Shown here one piece after another: positions 49,673 through 56,654 of a stretch of DNA of 64,000 nucleotides. Within the stretch, counting starts at the first letter, position 1. Each line of letters begins with the position of its first letter. Both the position numbers and the translations under genes were made by a program. The stretch spans positions 7,568,001 through 7,632,000 of the forward strand of contig NZ_AP018365.1 in assembly GCF_016756395.1 (NCBI RefSeq). The letters run 5' to 3'. The notes under the pieces were generated by a model. It did no database searches, was not told where the DNA came from, and worked only from the letters and a program-made list of their open reading frames with translations. The DNA is from Streptomyces sp. SN-593. GTDB taxonomy: Bacteria > Actinomycetota > Actinomycetes > Streptomycetales > Streptomycetaceae.

Positions 49673-50998
49673 TCACCACGCCACGGGGAGGCTGTGCACC
49701 CCGTAGATGAGCATGTCGGTGCGGAAGCGCACGTCCTCGAAGGGGATCGCCAACCGCAGGTCGGGCAGCCGGCGCAGCACCGTGGTCAGCGCCACCTGGA
49801 GTTCCAGACGGGCCAGCGGCTGGCCGAGGCACTGGTGCACGCCGAACCCGAAGGCCAGGTGGCGGCGGCTGCCGGGCCGGGCGAGGTCGAGCCGGTCGGC
49901 GTCCGGGAAGACGTCCTCGTCGCGGTTGGCGGCGTTGATCATGCACAGCACGCCCTCGCCCTTGCGGATCACCGTGTCCCCGACGGCGACGTCCTCGGTG
50001 GCGACCCGGGACACCCCGCTCTGGATGATCGTCAGGTAGCGCAGCAACTCCTCGACGGCCGCCTTCGCCTCCTCGGGTCCGGCCGCGCGCATCCGCTCCA
50101 GCTCGCGCGGGTTGCGCAGCAGGGCGAGCGTGGACAGCGCGGTCATGTTGGCGGTCGTCTCGTGGCCGGCGACCAGCAGCAGCCGCCCCATCCGGGAGAT
50201 GTCGTCGTCGGACAGCTCGTCCCGCTCGGCGAGCCGACTGAGGATGCCGTCGTCCGGGTTCCGCCGCTTGGTACGCGTCAACTCGGCCATGTAGGCGTGC
50301 AGTTCGTCCTGCGCCGCGGTCACCTGGGCCGGGGTGGACTCGGTGCGGAGCATGATGCTGCTGCACCGCTGGAAGAAGTCGTGCTCGGAGTACGGCACAC
50401 CGAGCAGCAGGCATATCACCACCGACGGCAGCGGCAGCGCGAAGTCCGCGACGAAGTCCGCCTCCTGACGCCCCTTCACCATCGCGTCCAGCAGGTCGTC
50501 GGCGAGTTCCTGGACCTGCGGCCGCATCGACTCGACCTTGCGGATCATGAAGTCCGCGGTGAGCATCCGGCGCAGCCGCGCGTGCTCGGGGTCGTCCATC
50601 CTGATGAAGGTCGGGTTGTCGGTGGTGAGCGCCTTGCGGCCGGCGGTCAGGAACGGGAAGCCGGGCCGGTTGGAGTCGGAGCTGAAGCGGTCGTCGCGCA
50701 GCGTGCGGCGGATGTCGTCGTGGCGGGTGACCATCCAGCAGGACGAGCCGTCCCAGAGCTTGGTGCGGATGACCGGCTGCTCGCGCCGCGCCTGCTGGTA
50801 GACGGGCGGCGGGTCGAACGGGCAGGCCCCGCGGGGGGCGGCGTTGGGGAGCGTCTCGGGGAGCGGTGCGGCGGACGTCTCGGCGTGCGCCGAGTACGGG
50901 CAGGCGCCGCCGGAGGTGCCCGGGTCGGAGGACGGTTCGGGGTGCGCGGTCGTGGGCGTGCCGGCGGGGGACGCGGGGCTGGGTCCTGCTGCGGTCAT
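49673..50998 (-). CDS. Cytochrome P450, CYP105-like
   Basis: 441 residues from ATG 50998 (GGAGGAG upstream). Complete P450: I-helix LLLVAGHETTANMTALSTLALL, E-x2-R in EELLRYL, heme loop AFGFGVHQCLGQPLARLELQ with Cys390. It resembles the CYP105 family of Streptomyces (SU1/SU2-type, herbicide- and antibiotic-hydroxylating enzymes). An N-terminal extension of about 45 Pro/Ser/Thr residues containing ACPYSAHAE and ACPFDPP is present. The ferredoxin gene follows. A 19-base imperfect palindrome upstream suggests control by a MarR-type regulator, typical for inducible detoxifying P450s. Confidence 0.92.
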   Translation of the reverse strand: MTAAGPSPASPAGTPTTAHPEPSSDPGTSGGACPYSAHAETSAAPLPETLPNAAPRGACPFDPPPVYQQARREQPVIRTKLWDGSSCWMVTRHDDIRRTLRDDRFSSDSNRPGFPFLTAGRKALTTDNPTFIRMDDPEHARLRRMLTADFMIRKVESMRPQVQELADDLLDAMVKGRQEADFVADFALPLPSVVICLLLGVPYSEHDFFQRCSSIMLRTESTPAQVTAAQDELHAYMAELTRTKRRNPDDGILSRLAERDELSDDDISRMGRLLLVAGHETTANMTALSTLALLRNPRELERMRAAGPEEAKAAVEELLRYLTIIQSGVSRVATEDVAVGDTVIRKGEGVLCMINAANRDEDVFPDADRLDLARPGSRRHLAFGFGVHQCLGQPLARLELQVALTTVLRRLPDLRLAIPFEDVRFRTDMLIYGVHSLPVAW

Positions 50999-51509
50999 GG
51001 CGGGCTCTCTCCTCCGGGGGGTGAGGGTGAGATGTCTGATCCGTGCTGCGACTGCTGTGGTGTGCGGGGTAAGTGCCGATAGCACTAGATGCTTGAGGCA
51101 ACTAACCCAAACGTCACGCTAGTTCACGCTCCGTACGGGCGGAAGGGTGCCTCCGGCGCTGGGCGGAATCTGTCCCGAAGCCGACGGTGCGGAGGGCGCG
51201 CGGAACCGGACGGAGGCCGGGAGGGGGCGGCCCGCGGCCGGAGGGGGGCTCGGCGAAGACCGGACGAGGGTCGGGCGGGCGTCGGACGAGGGCCGGGGCG
51301 GGGGACGGTGGCCCGGCGGAGAGTGGGCCCCCGAGCGGGGCGACCCGGTGCGGACGCGGGGCGTCGGGGTGCGGAAGGGACGGGGGGAGAGAACCGGCCA
51401 CATCCAGGCCCCACCGCACCCGGAACCGGAAGCGGCGGCGGGTTCCGTGTCCCCGCGGACCCGGGCCCGCCCCCCTGCGGGCGGGGTGCGGGCGGGTAGA
51501 TTCGGCGCC
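50999..51509. other. 511-base region between P450 and methyltransferase genes
   Basis: The left 110 bases hold the P450 promoter and the palindrome at 51086-51104. From about 51120 to 51490 the sequence is very GC-rich and open in several frames on both strands, but none shows a domain or a ribosome-binding site. The TAGATT -10 of the methyltransferase lies at 51497-51502. Confidence 0.5.
51086..51104 (-). promoter_or_regulatory. MarR-type palindrome upstream of the P450
   Basis: TAGATGCTTGAGGCAACTA reads TAG-x-TGC-x-T/A-x-GCA-x-CTA in both directions, an imperfect 19-base dyad in an AT-richer stretch 88 bases before the P450 start. MarR proteins often bind sites of this form. Confidence 0.55.
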
Positions 51510-52310
51510 ATGGGAGACGTGCTGGGTGACGTGGCGGACGGCAGTGCGGGCGACGCGGACTACGGGGTGATCGGCGGCGGCTACAGCGCCTACCGGCAGC
51601 CCGACCCGCGGATCGCGCGCGTGGTGGCGGACGCGCTGGGCGGCGCGCGCACCGTGGTGAACGTCGGCGCCGGGGCGGGGTCGTACGAGCCGGAGGACGC
51701 GGAGGTGGTCGCGGTCGAGCCGTCGGCCACGATGCGCGCCCAGCGGCCCGCGCACCTGGCGCCCGCGATCGCCGGCACCGCCGAGCAACTGCCCTTCCCG
51801 GACGGCCGGTTCGACGCGGCGATGACCACGTTCAGCGTCCACCAGTGGAGCGACGCCGCCGCCGGGCTGCGCGAGATGCGCCGGGTGACCCGCGGCCCGG
51901 TCGTCGTGATGACCTGCGACCCCGCGCTCGTACGGGACTTCTGGCTGCACGAGTACGCGCCCCTGGTGCTGGACACCGAAGCACGCCGTTACCCGTCGGT
52001 CGAGGCCATCACGGCGGCACTGGGCGGGAGTTGCACGGTGACCCCGGTGCCGATCCCGGCCGACTGCACCGACGGCTTCAACGAGGCGTACTACGCGCGC
52101 CCGGAGCGGCTGCTCGACCCCGGCGCCCGGCAGGCGTGCTCGGCCTGGAGCTTCGTGCCGCCGGAGCTGGCCGAGCGCTACACCGCCGACCTGCGCGAGG
52201 CGATCGGGTCGGGCGCCTGGGACGCGAAGCACGGCGAGCTGCGCCGCCGCCCCTACCTGGACGGGTCGCTGGTGCTGATCCGCTCCGTGCCGGAGCACGG
52301 AGCGCCCTGA
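51510..52310 (+). CDS. Class I SAM-dependent methyltransferase
   Basis: 266 residues. Rossmann-type methyltransferase: motif I VVNVGAGAGSYEP, acidic loop VVAVEPSATM, AEQLPFPDGRFDAAMTTFSVHQWSD (motif IV region), then MRRVTRGPVVVMTCDP. This is the methyltransferase-11 (UbiE-like) layout; the substrate is unknown. ATG 51510 lies seven bases after TAGATT (51497-51502) with no Shine-Dalgarno, so it is probably leaderless. Its stop codon falls in the first unit of a 15-base minisatellite. Confidence 0.83.
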   Translation: MGDVLGDVADGSAGDADYGVIGGGYSAYRQPDPRIARVVADALGGARTVVNVGAGAGSYEPEDAEVVAVEPSATMRAQRPAHLAPAIAGTAEQLPFPDGRFDAAMTTFSVHQWSDAAAGLREMRRVTRGPVVVMTCDPALVRDFWLHEYAPLVLDTEARRYPSVEAITAALGGSCTVTPVPIPADCTDGFNEAYYARPERLLDPGARQACSAWSFVPPELAERYTADLREAIGSGAWDAKHGELRRRPYLDGSLVLIRSVPEHGAP

Positions 52311-52396
52311 CCCGGGCGGCGCTCACCCGGGCCGCATCGACCCGGCCCGCCTCGACCCGGTCCGCCTTGACGCGGGACACCCCGACCCGACCGCCC
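52307..52396 (+). repeat. Six-unit 15-base minisatellite anchored on a stop codon
   Basis: Units at 52307-52321, 52322-52336, 52337-52351, 52352-52366, 52367-52381 and 52382-52396 share the core TCGACCCGG-x-CCGCC. The first unit contains the TGA (52308-52310) of the methyltransferase gene. The array ends just before the stop of the convergent molybdate-binding gene. Units 3 and 4 differ by one base. Confidence 0.8.
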
Positions 52397-52404
52397 CGGG
52401 CCTC

Positions 52405-52800
52405 TCACGGCCGGTCGATATGGACGTTTGTCGACTTCACCCGGGCCACCGCCTCGGCGCCGACCTCCAGCCCCAGTTCCTCCACCGCCTCGCGCGTGAC
52501 CAGGGAGACCAGCCGGTGCGGGCCCGCCTGGATCTCCACCTGCGCGGCCACGTCGCCGAGCTTGACCGCCGTCACGATGCCCGGGAACGCGTTGCGGACC
52601 GACGTGTGCGACGTCTCCGACTCCGCGTCGGGGTTCTGGGCCAGCTCGACGGAGAACGCGGCCAGGTCGCGGCCGTCGATGAGACGGCGGCCGGCGTCGT
52701 CGCGGTGCGTGGTGACCCGGCCCGCGTCGGCCCAGCGCCGCGCGGTGTCCGGGCTGACGCCCAGCAGCCGTGCCGCCTGGCCGATCGTGTAGGACTGCAT
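52405..52800 (-). CDS. Molybdopterin/molybdate-binding (TOBE/Mop) protein with HTH
   Basis: 131 residues. Residues 1-55 are a MerR/excisionase-like HTH (YTIGQAARLLGVSPDTARRWADAGRVTTHRDDAGRRLIDGRDL). Residues 65-131 are a Mop/TOBE domain (SVRNAFPGIVTAVKLGDVAAQVEIQAGPHRLVSLVTREAVEELGLEVGAEAVARVKSTNVHIDRP), which binds molybdate or tungstate oxyanions. Such proteins act as molybdenum-responsive regulators of modABC genes, but no molybdate transporter is in this window. The same two-part layout is usual in Streptomyces. The ATG at 52800 is followed upstream by a 200-base promoter region shared with the redox operon. Confidence 0.87.
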   Translation of the reverse strand: MQSYTIGQAARLLGVSPDTARRWADAGRVTTHRDDAGRRLIDGRDLAAFSVELAQNPDAESETSHTSVRNAFPGIVTAVKLGDVAAQVEIQAGPHRLVSLVTREAVEELGLEVGAEAVARVKSTNVHIDRP

Positions 52801-53003
52801 ACCGCCAGCGTACGGCGGCCCGCCCGGTGCGGCGCGACGCCCGCGCCCGCGCCGCGCCGGGGCGGCCCGCACGGCGCGCCCCCGGCCCCACCTGCGGGCC
52901 GGCCCCGCGCCCGCCCGCGGTTCTCCCTCGCGCGCCCGCCCGGCGGTGCCACTACGCTGAACGGCATGGACTGCCGAACACATGGACGACAGCAGGGGAC
53001 GGG

Positions 53004-54692
53004 ATGCGCATGACCGAGCCGGACGCCGGCACGCGCCGCGCCGCGCTCCTCACCGTTGACGACGACCCCGGGGTCTCCCGGGCGGTCGCCCGCGACCTGC
53101 GCCGCCGCTACGGCGAGCGCTACCGGGTGGTGCGGGCGGAATCCGGGCAAGACGGGTTGGACGCGCTGCGGCAGATGAAGCTGCGCGGCGACCTGGTCGC
53201 GGTGATCCTCGCCGACTACCGGATGCCGAACATGACCGGTATCGAGTTCCTCGAACAGGCGATGGACGTCTACCCCGGCGCGCGCCGGGTGCTGCTCACC
53301 GCCTACGCGGACACCGGCGCCGCCATCGACGCGATCAACGTGGTCGACCTCGACCACTACCTGCTCAAGCCGTGGGACCCGCCGGAGGAGAAGCTCTACC
53401 CGGTGGTCGACGACCTGCTGGAGAGCTGGCTGTGCTCCGACCACCGCCCGGTGCCGGAGACGAAGGTGGTCGGGCACCGCTGGTCGGCGCGCTCCTCCGG
53501 AGTGCGGGAGTTCCTGGCCCGCAACCAGGTGCCCTACCGCTGGTACCAGTCCGACCAGGCCGAGGGCCGCCGGCTGCTGGAGGCCGCCGGCCACGACGGG
53601 ATACGGCTGCCGCTGGTGATCGCGCCGGGCGGCGAGGTGCTGCTGGAGCCGACCGACCAGGACCTGGCCGCGCGGGTCGGCCTGTCCACCTCGCCGGCCG
53701 AGGAGTTCTACGACCTGGTGGTGATCGGGGGCGGCCCGGCCGGGCTCGGCGCCGCGGTCTACGGCGCCTCCGAGGGGCTGCGCACCGTCCTGGTGGAGCG
53801 GACCGCGACCGGCGGCCAGGCCGGGCAGAGCGCGCGCATCGAGAACTACCTCGGGTTCCCCGACGGCGTGTCCGGCGCCCAGCTCACCGACCGGGCCCGC
53901 CGCCAGGCCACCCGGTTCGGCGCGGAACTGCTGACCGCCTGCGAGGTCACGTCGCTGGAGGTCAGCGGTCCGGCCCGCACGGTGCGGTTCGCGGACGGCT
54001 CGGCGGTCTCCGCGCAGAGCGTGCTGCTCGCCACCGGCGTCGCCTACCGGCAGTTGGACGTGCCGGGCCTGGCCGAACTGACCGGCCGCGGCGTGTACTA
54101 CGGCTCGGCGCTGACCGAGGCGGCCGGCTGCGAGGGCCAGGACGTGTACATCGTCGGCGGCGCCAACTCCGCCGGCCAGGCGGCCGTCTACCTGTCCCGG
54201 CACGCCAAGTCGGTGACGCTGCTGGTACGCGGGGCGCTGCTGGAGGCGTCCATGTCGCACTACCTGATCGAGCAGATCGCCGCCGTCCCCACCATCCGGG
54301 TGCGGACCCGCACGTCGGTCACCGCCGTGCACGGCGAGGACCACCTGGAGGGCCTGGCGCTCCACGACGCCGCGACCGGAAGCACCGAACTCGTGGATGC
54401 GCAGCGGATGTTCGTCTTCATCGGCGCCGCACCGCGCACCGACTGGCTGGACGGCACGGTGCGCCGCGACGCCGGCGGCTTCGTGCTGACCGGCCCCGAC
54501 CTGCTCGCCGGGGACGGCCGACGCCCCGCCGGATGGGAGCCGGACCGGCTGCCGTACCACCTGGAGACCAGCGTGCCGGGGGTCTTCGCGGCCGGAGACG
54601 TGCGGGCCGAGTCCGCGAAGCGGGTGGCGTCCGCGGTCGGCGAGGGCGCGATGGCCGTGATGCTCGTCCACCGCTACCTGGAGGGGCTGTGA
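53004..54692 (+). CDS. Fused response regulator / thioredoxin-reductase-like FAD oxidoreductase
   Basis: 562 residues, three parts. Residues 13-135: REC domain with the acidic patch VDDDPG, phospho-acceptor Asp71 in VILADYRMPNMTG, T in LLTAYAD, K in LLKPWDPPEEK. Residues 150-230: a glutaredoxin-like linker domain (VVGHRWSARSSGVREFLARNQVPYRW...LPLVIAPGGEVLLEP) without the Cys pair. Residues 237-560: FAD/NAD(P) domain (YDLVVIGGGPAGLGAAVYGAS; GQSARIENYLGFPDGVSG; VYIVGGANSAGQAAVYLS; VPGVFAAGDVRAESAKRVASAVGEGAM). The redox CxxC of real thioredoxin reductases is absent. ATG 53010 is an alternative start. It is coupled by a 4-base overlap to a sensor kinase gene. Confidence 0.87.
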   Translation: MRMTEPDAGTRRAALLTVDDDPGVSRAVARDLRRRYGERYRVVRAESGQDGLDALRQMKLRGDLVAVILADYRMPNMTGIEFLEQAMDVYPGARRVLLTAYADTGAAIDAINVVDLDHYLLKPWDPPEEKLYPVVDDLLESWLCSDHRPVPETKVVGHRWSARSSGVREFLARNQVPYRWYQSDQAEGRRLLEAAGHDGIRLPLVIAPGGEVLLEPTDQDLAARVGLSTSPAEEFYDLVVIGGGPAGLGAAVYGASEGLRTVLVERTATGGQAGQSARIENYLGFPDGVSGAQLTDRARRQATRFGAELLTACEVTSLEVSGPARTVRFADGSAVSAQSVLLATGVAYRQLDVPGLAELTGRGVYYGSALTEAAGCEGQDVYIVGGANSAGQAAVYLSRHAKSVTLLVRGALLEASMSHYLIEQIAAVPTIRVRTRTSVTAVHGEDHLEGLALHDAATGSTELVDAQRMFVFIGAAPRTDWLDGTVRRDAGGFVLTGPDLLAGDGRRPAGWEPDRLPYHLETSVPGVFAAGDVRAESAKRVASAVGEGAMAVMLVHRYLEGL

Positions 54693-56194
54693 CCGAGAAC
54701 CCGCAAGCTGGCCCGCAGAACCCGCAGGGCGCGCAGAGCACCGCGGGAGCGCTGGACCCCTGCGACCCGGACGAGCTGCGCACCCTCTTCCTGTTCGAGA
54801 AGCTGACCGCGGAGCAACTCGCCAAGCTGTGCCGGATCGGCCGGGTGGAGAGCATCGAGCCCGGCCCGGTCTTCGCCGAGGGCGACCCCGCCACCTGCCT
54901 CTACGTCCTGCTGGACGGTGCGCTGGTGACCTCCCGGCGGGTCGGCGACGACGACGTGGAGGTGACCCGGACCTCCCAGCGAGGCGTGTACTCCGGCGCC
55001 TTCCAGGCGTACCTGGGCGACCGGGTGCCGCAGCGCTACACCAACTCGATGCGGGTGACGGCTCCTTCGCGCTTCTTCGTGCTGGCCGCCGACGACTTCG
55101 CCCACATCGTCACCGAGTGGTTCCCGATGGCGGTGCACCTGCTGGAGGGCCTGTTCTTCGGCAACAAGTCCTTCCAGCAGGTGGTCGGCCAGCGTGAGCG
55201 GCTGCTGGCGCTGGGCTCCCTGTCGGCCGGGCTGACCCACGAGCTGAACAACCCGGCTGCCGCCGCGCTGCGGGCCACCTCCGCGCTGCGCGAACGGGTG
55301 GCCGGGATGCGGCACAAGCTGAAGATCCTGGCCGGCGGCCCCTACCGGCAGGCCGACCTGGACACCCTCGTCAGCGTCCAGGAGCGGGCCGCCGAGCGGG
55401 TGGCCAAGGCCGAGCAGCTCAGCCCGATGGACGCCTCCGACCGCGAGGACGCGATCGCGGACTGGATGGACGCGCACGGCATCGCCGGCGGCTGGGACCT
55501 GGCACCGGCCTTCGTGCAGGCCGGGCTCGACGAGGAGTGGCTGGACCAGGTGGCCGCGGCCGTCGACGGCAAGGTGCTGGAGAGCGCGGTGCGGTGGCTG
55601 AACTACACCGTCGAGACCGAGCTGCTGATGAACGAGATCGAGGACTCCACCACCCGCATCTCCGGCCTGGTGGGCGCCGCCCGGCAGTACTCCCAGCTCG
55701 ACCGCGCCCCCTACCAGGTGGTCGACGTCCACGAGCTGCTCGACAGCACCCTCCAGATGCTCGCCGGCAAGATCGGCGCCGGTGTGCGCGTGGTCAGGGA
55801 GTTCGACCACACCCTGCCGCGCATCCCCGCCTACCCGGGCGAGCTGAACCAGGTGTGGACGAACCTCGTCGACAACGCCGTCGCCGCCATGGACGGCGAG
55901 GGCACGCTCACCGTGCGGACCTCGGCGGAGCACGGCAGGCTGGTGGTGGAGTTCCGCGACACCGGTCCCGGTGTGCCGGCGGAGATCCGGCAGCGGATCT
56001 TCGAGCCGTTCTTCACCACCAAACCGGTCGGTCAGGGCACCGGCCTCGGACTCGACATCTCCTGGCGGATCGTGGTCAACAAGCACCACGGCGACCTGAC
56101 GGTCGAGTCCGAGCCGGGCGACACCCGTTTCCGGGTCTGCCTGCCCCTGACCGCGCCGGAGACCGGCCAGGACAGCGAGGAGGAGACCGTATGA
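54689..56194 (+). CDS. Cyclic-nucleotide-binding-domain sensor histidine kinase
   Basis: 501 residues, soluble. Residues 28-145: cNMP-binding-type beta barrel (LFLFEKLTAEQLAKLCRIGRVESIEPGPVFAEGDPATCLYVLLDGALVTSRR). Residues 170-250: dimerisation helices with an H-box SLSAGLTHELNNPAAAALRA, phospho-acceptor His184. Residues 370-495: HATPase with N-box NQVWTNLVDNAVAAM, G1 DTGPGVP, F FEPFFTTKP and G2 GTGLGLDI. The NNPAAA H-box places it with NtrB/ZraS-like kinases. It presumably phosphorylates the REC domain of the coupled upstream protein. Start GTG overlaps that gene's stop; its own stop overlaps the zinc-finger gene start. Confidence 0.9.
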   Translation: MTENPQAGPQNPQGAQSTAGALDPCDPDELRTLFLFEKLTAEQLAKLCRIGRVESIEPGPVFAEGDPATCLYVLLDGALVTSRRVGDDDVEVTRTSQRGVYSGAFQAYLGDRVPQRYTNSMRVTAPSRFFVLAADDFAHIVTEWFPMAVHLLEGLFFGNKSFQQVVGQRERLLALGSLSAGLTHELNNPAAAALRATSALRERVAGMRHKLKILAGGPYRQADLDTLVSVQERAAERVAKAEQLSPMDASDREDAIADWMDAHGIAGGWDLAPAFVQAGLDEEWLDQVAAAVDGKVLESAVRWLNYTVETELLMNEIEDSTTRISGLVGAARQYSQLDRAPYQVVDVHELLDSTLQMLAGKIGAGVRVVREFDHTLPRIPAYPGELNQVWTNLVDNAVAAMDGEGTLTVRTSAEHGRLVVEFRDTGPGVPAEIRQRIFEPFFTTKPVGQGTGLGLDISWRIVVNKHHGDLTVESEPGDTRFRVCLPLTAPETGQDSEEETV

Positions 56195-56568
56195 CCCCGT
56201 CGGAGAACCAGGGCACACCCGCGGCCGCCGCGATCGACCCCGCCGTGCCGCCCAGCGGCACCGGCTGCGCCGCGTGCGACGCGAACGGCGGGTGGTGGTT
56301 CCACCTGCGCCGCTGCGCCGCCTGCGGCCGGATCGGCTGCTGCGACTCCTCTCCGGGCCAGCACGCCAGCGCCCACGCGGCCGCGGCCGGCCACGACGTG
56401 GTGCGCAGCTTCGAGCCGGGAGAGGAGTGGTTCTGGGACTACGCCAAGGAGCAGTACGTGGAGGACGGTCCCCAACTGGCGGCGCCGCAGAGCCATCCGG
56501 CCGACCAGAGCGTGCCGGGACCGGCCGAGCGCGTGCCGTCGGACTGGCGCGACCGCCTCAACCGGTAG
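56191..56568 (+). CDS. UBP-type zinc-finger protein
   Basis: 125 residues. A UBP-type zinc finger: GCAACDANGGWWFHLRRCAACGRIGCCDSSPGQHASAHAAAAGHDVVRSFEPGEEWFWDY, with the ordered Cys and His ligands and the conserved W-x-H-L-R-x-C pattern. In eukaryotes this fold binds ubiquitin C-termini; bacterial versions form the third member of the FAD-reductase/sensor-kinase/zinc-finger trio and their role is not established. Overlaps the kinase stop by four bases (ATGA). Confidence 0.88.
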   Translation: MTPSENQGTPAAAAIDPAVPPSGTGCAACDANGGWWFHLRRCAACGRIGCCDSSPGQHASAHAAAAGHDVVRSFEPGEEWFWDYAKEQYVEDGPQLAAPQSHPADQSVPGPAERVPSDWRDRLNR

Positions 56569-56586
56569 GCCGCGGCCCGAGCCGCC

Positions 56587-56633
56587 CGCCCCCGGAGGGC
56601 CCGCGCCGTGACGGCCGGGCGGTTCCGGGGGCG
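56587..56633. terminator. Bidirectional hairpin between zinc-finger and fbiC genes
   Basis: CGCCCCCGGA (56587-56596) and TCCGGGGGCG (56624-56633) pair perfectly across a 27-base loop in the 86-base gap between convergent genes. Confidence 0.6.
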
Positions 56634-56654
56634 GTGGTGTGCCGGGGGCGCCGC

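Noticed and set aside
51114..51509. Several open frames on both strands considered as a small gene
   Set aside because: No ribosome-binding site at plausible starts, no consistent codon bias in one frame, and no recognisable protein features.
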